Shown here: positions 46,912 through 55,544 of the stretch, piece by piece | Layout of the letters: every line of letters starts with the position of its first letter | Position numbering within the stretch: position 1 is the first letter of the stretch | Assembly (NCBI RefSeq): GCF_000184705.1 | Contig: NC_014831.1 | Span: forward strand, 1,488,001 to 1,552,000 | Origin: Thermaerobacter marianensis DSM 12885 | GTDB taxonomy: Bacteria > Bacillota > Sulfobacillia > Thermaerobacterales > Thermaerobacteraceae | Length of the DNA: 64,000 bases | Direction: 5' to 3' | Position numbers and translations under genes: made by a program | Notes under the pieces: model-generated | Database searches by the model: none | The model's input: only the letters and a program-made list of their open reading frames with translations | Told to the model about the DNA's origin: nothing

Positions 46912-47249
46912 CCGCTGCCGAACCGCATGGACCGCGGCCTGGCGGGGGCATATCCTTGATCCTGTTGGCTACGGGAGCATCCGGTTCCTTCCGCGCCCGC
47001 CTTCCGTATCCTTCCATCCCCTTATCGGGGCCGAACGCCGGCCTGGTCCTGGCGGCCACGCCTTTCCGCCGCTGGGGCTCCGCCGGGATCCAGACGGCAC
47101 GAGCCGGGAGGGACAAACAACAAAAAACGGGCGCCCTACCCGGGCGTCCCGCCGCGACCCATCGGTTCGTCCTGGCCACGGTCCAGGCCGGTCGGGGGCG
47201 GCGGCCCGCCGGCGGGGGCGCCCTGCCATCCTGCCCGCCCCGGGCACGC
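46912..47249. other. intergenic region, zinc-ribbon gene to dacF
   Basis: About 340 bases. It carries the terminator of the upstream minus-strand gene at 47121-47150. I found no convincing promoter for dacF and no further gene. Confidence 0.5.
47121..47150 (-). terminator. Rho-independent terminator after zinc-ribbon gene
   Basis: Minus strand: a CGGGACGCCC / GGGCGCCCG stem with one mismatch and a 5-base loop is followed by TTTTTTG TTG (plus A run 47121-47126). It lies about 100 bases after the zinc-ribbon gene stop. Confidence 0.78.
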
Positions 47250-47705
47250 TCAGGCCGCCTCGTCGCGGCGGTTCCAGATCCACGCCGCCCCGGCCAGATA
47301 GACCAGCCACTCCACGGGTGTCGGGCCACCACCCAGGCGCTCCCAGGCCATCCGCGCCGCCGTGGCGGCCGCCACCACCGCCAGCAGGCGCAGGGGTTGC
47401 TGCCACCGCCGCCAGCGCCACCTTCCGGGCCAGCGTCCGGCCCAGCCACCGGGACGCCGCCCGGTACGCCCTCCAGCGCCATCCCGCGGCCACCCGAGCC
47501 CACCGCGCCGGCCCGCCGTCACCCCGCGACTGCCGGCCCGGGGCGCCACCACCAGCCGTCCCTGCCGGGGATCGCGCCCGCCCGGGAGCACCCGGAAACG
47601 CTGGCGTTGTTCCCGCTCGCACTCCGGACAGTACCGGGCCCCCCGGTGCTCCGCCTCGAAGGTGCGGCGACAGCGATAGCACTGGGCAAGATGCCTGGGG
47701 CCCAT
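47250..47705 (-). CDS. zinc-ribbon membrane protein, function unknown
   Basis: 151 residues. The N-terminal ribbon has CYRC at ~9-12 and CPEC at ~26-29, spaced as a C2C2 zinc site. An Arg/Gly/Trp-rich middle follows, and one or two hydrophobic segments at the C-terminus (PLRLLAVVAAATAARMAW and PVEWLVYLAGAAWIW). ATG 47705 has GGGGGGAG six bases upstream. It lies between hom and dacF on the same strand with its own terminator. No family recognised. Confidence 0.7.
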   Translation of the reverse strand: MGPRHLAQCYRCRRTFEAEHRGARYCPECEREQRQRFRVLPGGRDPRQGRLVVAPRAGSRGVTAGRRGGLGWPRDGAGGRTGRRPGGWAGRWPGRWRWRRWQQPLRLLAVVAAATAARMAWERLGGGPTPVEWLVYLAGAAWIWNRRDEAA

Positions 47706-47951
47706 GGCGCTCCCCCCTGCCTGGTTCCGCAACGGTGCGGCACCGGCGCCGGCCGGTCCGGCGTCTGCCGGGTCCGGCCGCCGCCCGGCCAAACCCGTCC
47801 CGCCGCGCCGTTACGCATCCGTCAACCTTAGTTTAACCGTGGCGGCAGCCGGATCCTGCCAGCCATCGTCCTGGGAGAGCCCAGTGGGTCGCCCCCCGGG
47901 CCGCTCCGCCTGCCGTTGGCCAGGCAGCATCGCCTGGCGTTGCCCAGGCCA

Positions 47952-49103
47952 CTAACCCGCCTGCAGCCCGCCGGCGGGATCGCCGCCGGGCGCCGGCGGC
48001 GATCCCGCCGCGGGCACCGGGTGCGCCGGCCCTCTGGCTCCCGCGGCCGCCGGTGCCGGGTCCGCTGCCGCTGCTGCCGCCGCCACCTGGCGGGCGGCCC
48101 CGCGGCCCGCCAGGTCCGGCAGCGGCAACCGGTCGCCGCGCCAGATGGCGATCAGGTCCGCCAGGACGGCACTGGCGGTGGCGTCGCCGCCCGCCCCGGG
48201 GCCCGCAAAGCGCACGGTGCCCACGGGGTCGGCTTCGATGAGGATCATGTTCTCCACCCCGGCCGCCTGCAGCAGCGGATCGCCCGGCGGCAGCAGCTCG
48301 GGCTGGACGGCCAGCCGGGGCACCTGCCCCTCCCAATCGGCCGAGGCGACCAGGCGCCAGTGCGCCCTGGTACCCGGCCGCTCCGCGGTGGCCGCCAGGG
48401 ACTGCCGGAAGCCGGGATCGTCCAGGCCCGTGCGGCGGACGCCGGTCCAGTCCACGGGCTCGCCCGTCACCAGCATGGCCAGGATCGCCAGCTTGCGGGC
48501 GGCGTCGCGGCCGGAGAGGTCGTCGGACGGGTCCGCCTCGGCGTAGCCGGCCTCCTGGGCTGCGCGCACCGCGGCCTCCAGGGTGGCCCCCTGCTCCACC
48601 AGGGTCAGCACGTAGTTGCAGGTGCCGTTGAGCACCGCCCGCAGCCGGCGCACCCGGTTGGCCGCCAGGCAGCGCAGCAACGGGCGGATGATGGGGACAC
48701 CGCCGGCCACGGCGCCTTCGAAGGCCAGTTCCACCCCGCGGCGTCGGGCCAGAGCCGCCAGCTCCGCCAGCGACTCGGCCAGCAGCGCCTTGTTGGCCGT
48801 CACCACGGACCGCCCGGCCTCCAGGGCCCGGACCACGAACTGGCGCGCCGGTTCCACCCCGCCGATGAGCTCGATGACCACGTCGACCTCCGGATCGCCC
48901 AGCGCCCGCTCGGGATCGGTGGTCAGCAGGGACCGGTCCACCCGGACGGGCCGCGGCTTCTCCGGGCACCGGACCAGCACCCACTTCAGCCGCGGCACGC
49001 CGCCCAGGCGCTCCACCAGCCAGGGCGGCGGGTTCAACAGCTGCCGCGCCACCGCGCTGCCCACCGTCCCCAGACCCAGCAAGGCTACCGTCGGTCCTTT
49101 CAC
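47952..49103 (-). CDS. hom: homoserine dehydrogenase, no ACT domain
   Basis: 383 residues. It reduces aspartate semialdehyde to homoserine. NAD(P) loop LLGLGTVGSAVA, TANKALLAES, the GGVPIIRPL motif, LNGTCNYVLT, the catalytic region AQEAGYAEADPSDDLSGRDAARKLAIL, and VENMILIEADPVGTVRFAGPGAGGDATASAV. Bacillus-type enzymes (~430 residues) end in an ACT domain for threonine feedback; here the ACT is replaced by ~45 Ala/Pro/Gly residues. GTG overlaps the metX stop, with GGGGGAGGGG ahead. It shares the riboswitch-controlled transcript with metX. Confidence 0.95.
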   Translation of the reverse strand: MKGPTVALLGLGTVGSAVARQLLNPPPWLVERLGGVPRLKWVLVRCPEKPRPVRVDRSLLTTDPERALGDPEVDVVIELIGGVEPARQFVVRALEAGRSVVTANKALLAESLAELAALARRRGVELAFEGAVAGGVPIIRPLLRCLAANRVRRLRAVLNGTCNYVLTLVEQGATLEAAVRAAQEAGYAEADPSDDLSGRDAARKLAILAMLVTGEPVDWTGVRRTGLDDPGFRQSLAATAERPGTRAHWRLVASADWEGQVPRLAVQPELLPPGDPLLQAAGVENMILIEADPVGTVRFAGPGAGGDATASAVLADLIAIWRGDRLPLPDLAGRGAARQVAAAAAAADPAPAAAGARGPAHPVPAAGSPPAPGGDPAGGLQAG

Positions 49104-50302
49104 GGGCGCCCCTCCCCCACGGCCACGGCCGCCCCTTCCCGCGGGCCGGCCGCGGCGGCGCCGGGTTCGTCCAGCCACTCCATGACCCGGCGGGCCACAC
49201 CGGCGCCGTCGACCAGGAAACTGTCGTGGCCCCACGGCGCCCGCCAGACGTGCCAGGTCACGTCCTTGCCCGCCCGGCGCAGGGCGCGGACCAGCCGCCG
49301 CTGCTCCTCCACCGGGTAGAGCAGGTCCGAACTGATGCTGAGCACGTAGACCCGCGCCCGCACCCGTTCGGCGGCGCCCTTCAGACCCCCGCGGCCCCGG
49401 CCCACGTCGTGCAGGTCCATGGCCCGGGTCAGCGTCACGTAGGTTGCGGCGTCGAACCGGCGCACCAGCTTCTCCCCCTGGTAGTGCAGGTAACTCTCGA
49501 TCTGAAACCGGAAGAACTCGGCCGGCACACCAGGCCGGGGCGCGGTGGCATAATCGCCCGCCCGCGCCGCCACGGGGTCCGTGCCCGGCGGCACCTCGTC
49601 CCGGCCGAAGCGGGCCTCCCACTCGTCGCGGCCGCGGTAGGTGGTCATGGCCAGCATCCGCGCCAGGGCCAGGCCGCGCCGCGGCGGCCGGTCGGGAGGG
49701 TAGTCGCCCCCTTGCCAGGCGGGGTCGGTGAAGATGGCCTGGCGCTGGACCTCGTTCCAGGCGATGGCGTGGGGCGATGCGGCGGGCGGCGCCGCCAGGA
49801 CGGCCGCAGCCTCGACCCGGTCCGGGTAGGTGACCGCCCACTCCAGCGCCTGCATGCCGCCCAGGGAGCCGCCGACCACCAGGGCCAGGCGGTCGATGCC
49901 CAGGGCGTCCAGCAACCGGCGCTGGGCGTGGACCATGTCGCGCACGGTGATGGTGGGGAAGCGGCCGCCCCACCGGCTGGACGGGTCACCGGACGTCACG
50001 GGACTGGCCGGGCCCGTCGACCCGTAGCAGCCGCCCAGGACGTTGCTGCAGAGGACGAACCAGCGGCGGGTGTCGATGGGCTTGCCGGGTCCCACCGCCG
50101 CCTCCCACCACCCCGGCCGGTCCTGGGGATCGTGGGCGGCGACGTGGGCGTCGCCGGTCAGGGCGTGGCAGATGAGGACGGCGTTCTTCCGCTGGGGATC
50201 CCACCGGCCCCAGGTCTCGAAGGCCAGCTCCACCTGCGGGAGCTCACCGCCCCGCTCGAGGCGCAGGGGCCCTACCTCCACACGGCCGCGACAGGGAATC
50301 AC
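49100..50302 (-). CDS. metX: homoserine O-acyltransferase MetX
   Basis: 400 residues, alpha/beta hydrolase. It activates homoserine, normally as O-acetylhomoserine, for methionine synthesis. FETWG and NAVLICHALTGDAHVA lie near the N-terminus, the nucleophile Ser in GGSLGGMQALEW, SISSDLLYP with the acidic residue, and the His in WGHDSFLVD. GTG 50302 was chosen because GGGAGGGAGA lies about five bases upstream. It is controlled by the SAM riboswitch at 50358-50515. Acetyl versus succinyl specificity cannot be read with certainty. Confidence 0.95.
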   Translation of the reverse strand: MIPCRGRVEVGPLRLERGGELPQVELAFETWGRWDPQRKNAVLICHALTGDAHVAAHDPQDRPGWWEAAVGPGKPIDTRRWFVLCSNVLGGCYGSTGPASPVTSGDPSSRWGGRFPTITVRDMVHAQRRLLDALGIDRLALVVGGSLGGMQALEWAVTYPDRVEAAAVLAAPPAASPHAIAWNEVQRQAIFTDPAWQGGDYPPDRPPRRGLALARMLAMTTYRGRDEWEARFGRDEVPPGTDPVAARAGDYATAPRPGVPAEFFRFQIESYLHYQGEKLVRRFDAATYVTLTRAMDLHDVGRGRGGLKGAAERVRARVYVLSISSDLLYPVEEQRRLVRALRRAGKDVTWHVWRAPWGHDSFLVDGAGVARRVMEWLDEPGAAAAGPREGAAVAVGEGRP

Positions 50303-50357
50303 CGCGTCTCCCTCCCTCCCGCGCCCGCTCCCCGAAGGGGTCCCGGATAACAAATAC

Positions 50358-50515
50358 CCCTCCCGAGAGGGAAGGGCCGAAAGGAATTCCGGCGCCCTCT
50401 CATCTCTCAGGACCCGTCCGGATCCTGCAGGAGTTGGCACCTTACCGGCCGCGACGGCACGGCCGGCGGTTGCCGGGCTTCATAGGGCCAGTCCCTCCGC
50501 CACTCTGGATAAGAG
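50358..50515 (-). promoter_or_regulatory. SAM-I (S-box) riboswitch with terminator platform, metX-hom leader
   Basis: Minus strand, aptamer 50397-50515. P1 arms CTCTTATC (50508-50515) and GATGAGAG (50397-50404) pair with one G-U. The core contains GAGGGACTGGCCC, TGAAGCCCGGCAACC and GGTGCCAA, the S-box consensus. Downstream, CCCTCTC (50365-50371) can pair either with GAGAGGG (50395-50401, part of P1's 3' arm) as antiterminator, or with GAGGGG (50357-50362) as a terminator hairpin followed by TATTTGTT. SAM binding should stabilise P1 and stop transcription. Confidence 0.95.
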
Positions 50516-50577
50516 AGCAGACGCGCTGAGTTGTGATGGTCGTTGACATTCATGCTAACACGGCCGCCAGGGCGGGG

Positions 50578-51585
50578 TCAATCACCCAAGGGCGGGTCTT
50601 CGCCGGGGTTGGAAAGGGCCGGCGGCACGGTCCGGTCCGCCGGCGACGGCCCGATGGAGCGGGCAGGTCGCAGCCACGCGGGCACGTAACTCCACGCCGC
50701 CCGCAGCTGCCTGCGGTGGGCCGCGGCGTCGGGATCGTGGCGGTGCACCAACGCCCAGAAGGCCGGTCCGTGGTGCAGGTGGACCGTGTGGCAGAGCTCG
50801 TGGATCAAGACGTGCTCCACCAGGTCGCGGGGCAGGAAGAGCAGCTTGAGGCTCAGGCGCACGCGGCCGGCGGCGGAGCAGCTGCCCCAGCGGGTCTTGG
50901 GACACCCGACGGACGCACCGGCCAGCGGGAAGCCGCGCTCCCGGGCCAGGCGCTCCAGCCACGGGACCAGGCTCTCCCGGGCCCGGGCGGCCAGCCAGCG
51001 GCGCAGCACCGGCGCCCAGCCTTCGGGGCCCCGGGTCTGGACCGCCGGCGGCACGACGACGCGGCCGGCCAGGGCCAGGCCGGGCGGCAGCGGGCCGCCC
51101 GGTGGGTCACCGGGCGGTGGGAAACCGGCTGCCGGTGAGGGCGGGCCACCGGCCCGACCCGAAGTCCCGTAGCCGGTGGGTCCGTCCTGCGGCACGACCT
51201 GCCATGCCTCGCCCAGGGCGCGCAGGAGGAGCCACGCCGGCGGGACCGCCGGATCGTCCGCCCGCCCGCCGGCGACCCGGTCCTGCTGCTCCAGGCGCCG
51301 CCGGGCCCGGCGGATCCACTCAGCATGCTGGGCGACGAGCTGGGGTACCCGCCGCAGGGCATAGCCCCGGGGCACCACCACCACGAGCCCCTCGGCCGGC
51401 GACATGACCAGCCGCACCCGCCGGGCCCTGGCGCTGACCCGCACCGTGTAGCGGGGCAGCGGCTCGCCGGCGGCCCCCCCGGCCGGTCCCGCCCCGGCCG
51501 TATCCCGGGCCGCCCGGCCCCGGTCCCGCGGGGCCCTGCCGCCCGGCCCGGTGCGGCCCCGTCGCCCAGCGTGAGATGGCGCCAT
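50578..51585 (-). CDS. YgjP/SprT-like zinc metallopeptidase (DUF45)
   Basis: 335 residues. The C-terminal half holds the signature of this family: CPKTRWGSCSAAGRVRLSLKLLFLP, then HELCHTVHLHHGPAFW (HExxH plus third His), both DUF45 hallmarks. YgjP-like proteins are thought to be nucleic-acid-associated metallopeptidases; the substrate is unknown. The N-terminal ~60 residues are Gly/Arg-rich, and a Gly/Pro insert sits near ~150-185. ATG 51585 has GGGGAGGAGG seven bases ahead. Confidence 0.9.
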   Translation of the reverse strand: MAPSHAGRRGRTGPGGRAPRDRGRAARDTAGAGPAGGAAGEPLPRYTVRVSARARRVRLVMSPAEGLVVVVPRGYALRRVPQLVAQHAEWIRRARRRLEQQDRVAGGRADDPAVPPAWLLLRALGEAWQVVPQDGPTGYGTSGRAGGPPSPAAGFPPPGDPPGGPLPPGLALAGRVVVPPAVQTRGPEGWAPVLRRWLAARARESLVPWLERLARERGFPLAGASVGCPKTRWGSCSAAGRVRLSLKLLFLPRDLVEHVLIHELCHTVHLHHGPAFWALVHRHDPDAAAHRRQLRAAWSYVPAWLRPARSIGPSPADRTVPPALSNPGEDPPLGD

Positions 51586-51846
51586 GGACCGGCCTCCTCC
51601 CCGCAACCCTGCACCTGCAGTCCGGCGGCGGGTCCCGCCGTCCCCGCAGGCAGCCGGGTCTCCCTTCGCCCGACGCCGGCCGCCTTCCTTGTGGACAACC
51701 GCGGCGCCCGCCCCGTCCCCGCTGGGCGGCCGCCGGGCGCCCGCGGGCGGCCGCCGCCGCATGAAACCGCCCTGCGGTGGCATACATTGGTCGCGGGAAA
51801 CCGGGGCCGGGACGGCGGCACCCGGTCCCTGCCGGGAGGTGCCACC

Positions 51847-52290
51847 GTGTCCGACGGGGCTTCGCCCGGACCGGCCACCCGGTCCGTCATCGCCCTGCTG
51901 GTCTCGGCCGCCCTGCTGGCCGGCGCCCTGGGCCTGCGGATGCGGGTCCCGACCCGGGAACCCGCCGCCGGCGTGGTGGCGACGGCGGGCCGGCCCGTGG
52001 CCCAGCGGGTCATCCGGCTGACGGAGTACGCCTATGAGCCAGCCGTCATCGAGGTCCGGCAGGGCACCCGCTTGCGCCTGACCCTGATCAACACCGGGCG
52101 GGAAGAGCACGAACTGGAGATCGCCGGTTACGGCATCGAAGTCGCCGGCCTGCGGCCCGGCACCAGCGTGCGGCTGATCTTCAACGCCGACCAGCCCGGC
52201 CGGTTCGAGCTGGCGTGTCGCATGCCGGGCCACTACGAGAAGGGGATGCGCGGGGTGCTGGTGGTCCACCCGGCGGACGGCGCCCGCTAG
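51847..52290 (+). CDS. membrane-anchored cupredoxin
   Basis: 147 residues. An N-terminal anchor (~13-30) is followed by one plastocyanin-like domain. The type-1 copper ligands are His88 (EEHELEI) and the C-x4-H-x4-M cluster Cys124, His129, Met134 (CRMPGHYEKGM). The domain belongs to a single-domain electron-transfer or copper-handling type on the outer face. GTG 51847 has GGGAGGTG five bases upstream. It stands alone; the reaction partner is unknown. Confidence 0.92.
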   Translation: MSDGASPGPATRSVIALLVSAALLAGALGLRMRVPTREPAAGVVATAGRPVAQRVIRLTEYAYEPAVIEVRQGTRLRLTLINTGREEHELEIAGYGIEVAGLRPGTSVRLIFNADQPGRFELACRMPGHYEKGMRGVLVVHPADGAR

Positions 52291-52411
52291 CCGAGGGGCC
52301 ACGGCGGTCGCCGGCCCACCCTCCCCCCTGGCCCGACGTCCACCGGTGCCGTCCTCCGGCCGCCCGCCGGCCGGGGCGTGTGGGGGCACCCGTCCCGGGC
52401 GGGCCCCTCGG
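52291..52411. repeat. 10-bp inverted repeat, 101-base spacer
   Basis: CCGAGGGGCC at 52291-52300 (right after the cupredoxin stop) and its complement GGCCCCTCGG at 52402-52411. Between cupredoxin and birA. Role unclear. Confidence 0.3.
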
Positions 52412-52483
52412 ACGGACGCCAGGTCCTGGAGGACAAGCCGCCGGGCCCGGCGGCGTGGTATGGTGTTCCCGGGAGGAACGCCC

Positions 52484-53572
52484 ATGCACGCTGTCGAGCC
52501 TTCGCCCCGGTCCGGGATGCGGGCGCGGATCCTGGCCGCCTTGCTGGCCGCCGGGGGCCAGCCCGTGTCGGGCGCCGCCCTGGCGGGCACCCTGGGCGTG
52601 ACCCGCACGGCTCTCTGGAAGCACATCGAGGCCCTGCGCCGCGACGGCTGGCCCATCGCGGGCCGGACCCACCGCGGCTACAGCCTGGATCCGCAGGCGG
52701 CCCTCCGGCTGGCGGCACGCCGGTTCGTCCCCGAGCTCCTGGAGGCCCGGCGCCTGGGCAGCCGGCTGGGGCACACCGTCCACTGGCTGCCCGAGGTCGG
52801 GTCGACCAACGACGTGGCCCGGCGCCTGGCCGATGACGGCGCCCCCGAGGGCACGCTGGTCATCGCCGATCGCCAGCTGGCCGGCCGCGGCCGCCTGCGG
52901 CGGGCGTGGTGGAGCCCGCCCGGCGGCCTGTGGATGTCCCTGATCCTGCGGCCGACCCTTCCCCCCGAGCGGCTGCCCCTGCTGACCCTGGCCGCGGCGG
53001 CGGCCGTCGCCGAAGCCCTGGAGCGCCACGCCGGCCGGCCCGTGGCCGTCAAGTGGCCCAACGACGTATTGATCGACGACCGCAAGATCGCGGGGATCCT
53101 GCTGGAGACCGTCGCCCACCCCCACGGGGCGGAGTACGTGGTGGCGGGGATCGGGATCAACCTGGACGTGGAGGGCGAGCCCGTCCCGCCCGGGCTGGAG
53201 GGTCGCCTGACCTGGCTGGCGCGGGAGGTGGTGGAGCCCGTCACCCGGAACGAGGTGGCCGAAGCCGTCCTCGACCGGCTGGAAGTGCGGTACCGGCAGC
53301 TCCACGACCAGGGGCCCGATCCCGTGCTGGACGCCTGGCGGGCCCGGGCCGCGTGGCTGGGCGAGCCGGTCCGGGTCACGCTGCCGGCCGGCGAGGTGGT
53401 GGGCATCGCCCTGGACGTGGCGCCCGACGGCTCCCTGGTGGTCGAACAGGCTGGCGGGCGGCGGGAGCGGGTGCTGGCCGGCGACGTCCAGCGGCTGCGC
53501 CCGGCCGGGTCGTCCGGGCCTGGGCCCGGGGGCGGTGCCGCCGCCGGTTCGCCAGGGGGCGGGGCACCGTGA
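52484..53572 (+). CDS. birA: biotin-protein ligase / biotin operon repressor BirA
   Basis: 362 residues. The N-terminal winged helix (~12-65: LAGTLGVTRTALWKHIEALR) suggests repressor activity. The ligase domain has STNDVARRL, ADRQLAGRGRLRRAWWSPPG (biotin/ATP loop), KWPNDVLIDDRKIAGIL and the GIGINL motif. The loop reads GRGRLRRAW where most have GRGRxGRxW. The C-terminal SH3-like domain and a Gly/Pro tail follow. ATG 52484 has GGGAGGAA ahead. It activates acetyl-CoA carboxylase and perhaps other biotin enzymes such as propionyl-CoA carboxylase. Confidence 0.95.
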   Translation: MHAVEPSPRSGMRARILAALLAAGGQPVSGAALAGTLGVTRTALWKHIEALRRDGWPIAGRTHRGYSLDPQAALRLAARRFVPELLEARRLGSRLGHTVHWLPEVGSTNDVARRLADDGAPEGTLVIADRQLAGRGRLRRAWWSPPGGLWMSLILRPTLPPERLPLLTLAAAAAVAEALERHAGRPVAVKWPNDVLIDDRKIAGILLETVAHPHGAEYVVAGIGINLDVEGEPVPPGLEGRLTWLAREVVEPVTRNEVAEAVLDRLEVRYRQLHDQGPDPVLDAWRARAAWLGEPVRVTLPAGEVVGIALDVAPDGSLVVEQAGGRRERVLAGDVQRLRPAGSSGPGPGGGAAAGSPGGGAP

Positions 53573-54465
53573 CGGTCGGGGTGCCGCACCCGGAGCGGGG
53601 GCCGAAACCGGCGTCGCCCGCCGGGACCGCGCCGGCAGGCCCGGTGCCGTTGGCCGGCGCCCCGTCCCCGAAGGCGCCGCCGGGCCGCGTCCCCGTGGCG
53701 GTGGCCTGGCCCCGGCCGCTGGTGCCGGTGATCGTCGTCCGGCGGCTCAACCGCTTCGCCGTCGAGGTCCTGCGAGGCAAGGGCGGGGCGGGCACCGGCG
53801 GCCCGGCGGGAGGCGGTCGCCCCGCCTCGGAAGAGCCCCTGCGGCTGCACCTGCCCAACTCCGGCCGCATGGAGGAGCTGCTCGCCCCCGGCACCCCCGG
53901 CCTGGCGTGGCTCCGGCCGGACGGCGCGTCCCGCCGCACCGCCGGCGAGCTGCTGCTGGTGGCCTATGCCGGCCGCTGGGTGTCCGTCGACGCCCGGATG
54001 CCGAACCGGCTCTTCGCCGCCGCCCTGGGCGCCCGCGCCCTGCCGCCCTTCGCCGCCTACCGCCGCTGGCAGCCCGAGGCGGCCTGGGGGGCCGGCCGGC
54101 TGGACTTCCGGCTGGACGACGCCGACCCGCCCGCGCCGCCCTGCCTGGTCGAGACCAAATCCTGCAACCTGGTGGAGGACGGCACGGCCCTGTTCCCCGA
54201 CGCCCCCACGGCCCGCGGCAGCCGCCACCTGGACGAGCTGGCCGCCGCCGCCCGCCAGGGCTGGCGGGCGGCCGTGGTCTGGTTCGTCCAGCGGGACGAC
54301 GCCCGGCGCCTGGCCCCCCACCGGCGAGCCGACCCGGCCTTCGCCGACGCCCTCCAGCGGGCGCGGGCTGCGGGCGTGGAGGCCTATGCCTACCGGTGCT
54401 GCGTCACCCCCGACGCCATCGAGGTGCTTGATGCCATCCCGGTGGTCGCGGGCCGCGACAGCTGA
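53569..54465 (+). CDS. sfsA: DNA/RNA nuclease SfsA
   Basis: 298 residues. After ~45 Pro/Gly-rich residues, the SfsA fold starts at RRLNRFAVEVL. It has LHLPNSGRMEELL, the restriction-like core ARMPNRLFAAAL and LDFRL, ETKSCNLVEDGTALFPDAPTARGSRHLDEL and VWFVQRDDARRLAPHRRADPAFADAL. SfsA proteins have a PD-(D/E)xK-type nuclease fold and were first linked to maltose gene control in E. coli. The GTG overlaps the birA TGA (GTGA). It ends ~85 bases before the convergent RpiR gene. Confidence 0.95.
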   Translation: MTVGVPHPERGPKPASPAGTAPAGPVPLAGAPSPKAPPGRVPVAVAWPRPLVPVIVVRRLNRFAVEVLRGKGGAGTGGPAGGGRPASEEPLRLHLPNSGRMEELLAPGTPGLAWLRPDGASRRTAGELLLVAYAGRWVSVDARMPNRLFAAALGARALPPFAAYRRWQPEAAWGAGRLDFRLDDADPPAPPCLVETKSCNLVEDGTALFPDAPTARGSRHLDELAAAARQGWRAAVVWFVQRDDARRLAPHRRADPAFADALQRARAAGVEAYAYRCCVTPDAIEVLDAIPVVAGRDS

Positions 54466-54549
54466 CTGCAACGGCTGACGCGGAACGGGGCGGCGGCGCC
54501 GCGCGGGCCTGCGTCCCGCCAGGCCGTCGCCCGCACCCGCGGGCCCCCG

Positions 54550-55461
54550 TTACGCCAGGCCGTCGCCCGTGCCGGGGCCACCCGGCCCGACGATGCGCTC
54601 GGACCGGCGCTCTTCCTTGAGGTAGGTGCCCTGGCGATCCCAAATGTCTTCGAGCTCCCGCAGGGCCGCCCGTACCTTGTCCGGCTGGGCCAGGGCCACG
54701 GCGGTGATCAGCGCGTTGACCAGGCTCAGGGGAGCCACCAGGGAGTCGGCGAAGGACGGCGATTCCGACTTGGCGGGCAGCACGATGCTGGCGTCCTCGA
54801 CCAGCGGCGAGACCACGCTGTCCGTGATCAGGATCGTGCGGGCGCCGCGCCGGGCCGCCAGCTGGAAGGCCTCCGCGGTGGCCCGGGCATAGCGGGGGAA
54901 GGTGATGGCCACCACCACGTCCTCCGGCCCGGCCGCCATCAGCTCCTCCAACACGGTGCCCGACTGGGTCAGCGTGCGAGCGTTGCGCAGCATGAGCTGC
55001 AGATAGTAGCCCAGGTAGTGGGCCAGGGCGGCGGCGCTGCGGTGTCCCACCACGTAGATCGCCCGGGCCCGCTGCAGGGCGGCCACGGCGTCGGCGAAGC
55101 GGTCCCGCGGCAAGGAGGTCAGCGTGGCCCGAATGTTGTCCATGTCGGTGCGCAGGACGGTGTCCAGGATGGTCTCCGCCCGCTCGCCGCGTTCCTCCGC
55201 CAGGACCAGCCGGTCGGCGGCCGACAGGCGGGCCCGCAATTGGTCCTGAAGGTCCCGCTGCAGTTCGGGGTAGCCGCTGTAGCCCAGGGCGATGGCGAAG
55301 CGCACCACCGTGGACTCGCTGACGCCCACCGCCGCCCCCAGGCGTGCCGCCGTCATGAAGGCGGCCCGGGGCTCGTTGTGCAGGATGAACTCGGCCAGCT
55401 GCCGCTGGGCGCGGCTCAGCCGGCCCGCCCGCTTGCGCAGCCGCTCGGCAAAGCTCGCCAT
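54550..55461 (-). CDS. RpiR/MurR-family regulator
   Basis: 303 residues. The N-terminal HTH_6 domain (~1-75) contains LSRAQRQLAEFI and GVSESTVVRFAIALGYSGYPELQRDL. The SIS sugar-phosphate domain (~125-255) contains IYVVGHRSAAALAHYLG and VVVAITFPRYARAT. It binds DNA in response to a phosphosugar in known members. ATG 55461 has GGGAGGCGA upstream. It is downstream of gdhA but behind a strong hairpin (55479-55512). Confidence 0.92.
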   Translation of the reverse strand: MASFAERLRKRAGRLSRAQRQLAEFILHNEPRAAFMTAARLGAAVGVSESTVVRFAIALGYSGYPELQRDLQDQLRARLSAADRLVLAEERGERAETILDTVLRTDMDNIRATLTSLPRDRFADAVAALQRARAIYVVGHRSAAALAHYLGYYLQLMLRNARTLTQSGTVLEELMAAGPEDVVVAITFPRYARATAEAFQLAARRGARTILITDSVVSPLVEDASIVLPAKSESPSFADSLVAPLSLVNALITAVALAQPDKVRAALRELEDIWDRQGTYLKEERRSERIVGPGGPGTGDGLA

Positions 55462-55478
55462 AATCGCCTCCCGAAAGC

Positions 55479-55512
55479 GGCGGAACCGGCCCGGGAGCGG
55501 GCCGGTTCCGCC
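55479..55512 (-). terminator. 15-bp hairpin between gdhA and the RpiR gene
   Basis: 55479-55493 pairs perfectly with 55498-55512 (4-base loop). On the minus strand only GCTTTCG follows, then the RpiR-gene Shine-Dalgarno. It can be the gdhA terminator or an attenuator in the leader of the regulator. Confidence 0.65.
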
Positions 55513-55544
55513 CGATTCCCGCTTCCTGCCTGCCTGTGACAACC

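Noticed and set aside
46571-47503. Open frame with ATG near 46884 behind GGAGGAGG
   Set aside because: Good Shine-Dalgarno, but the product is Arg/Gly-rich and out of frame with the carboxypeptidase; judged a chance match.
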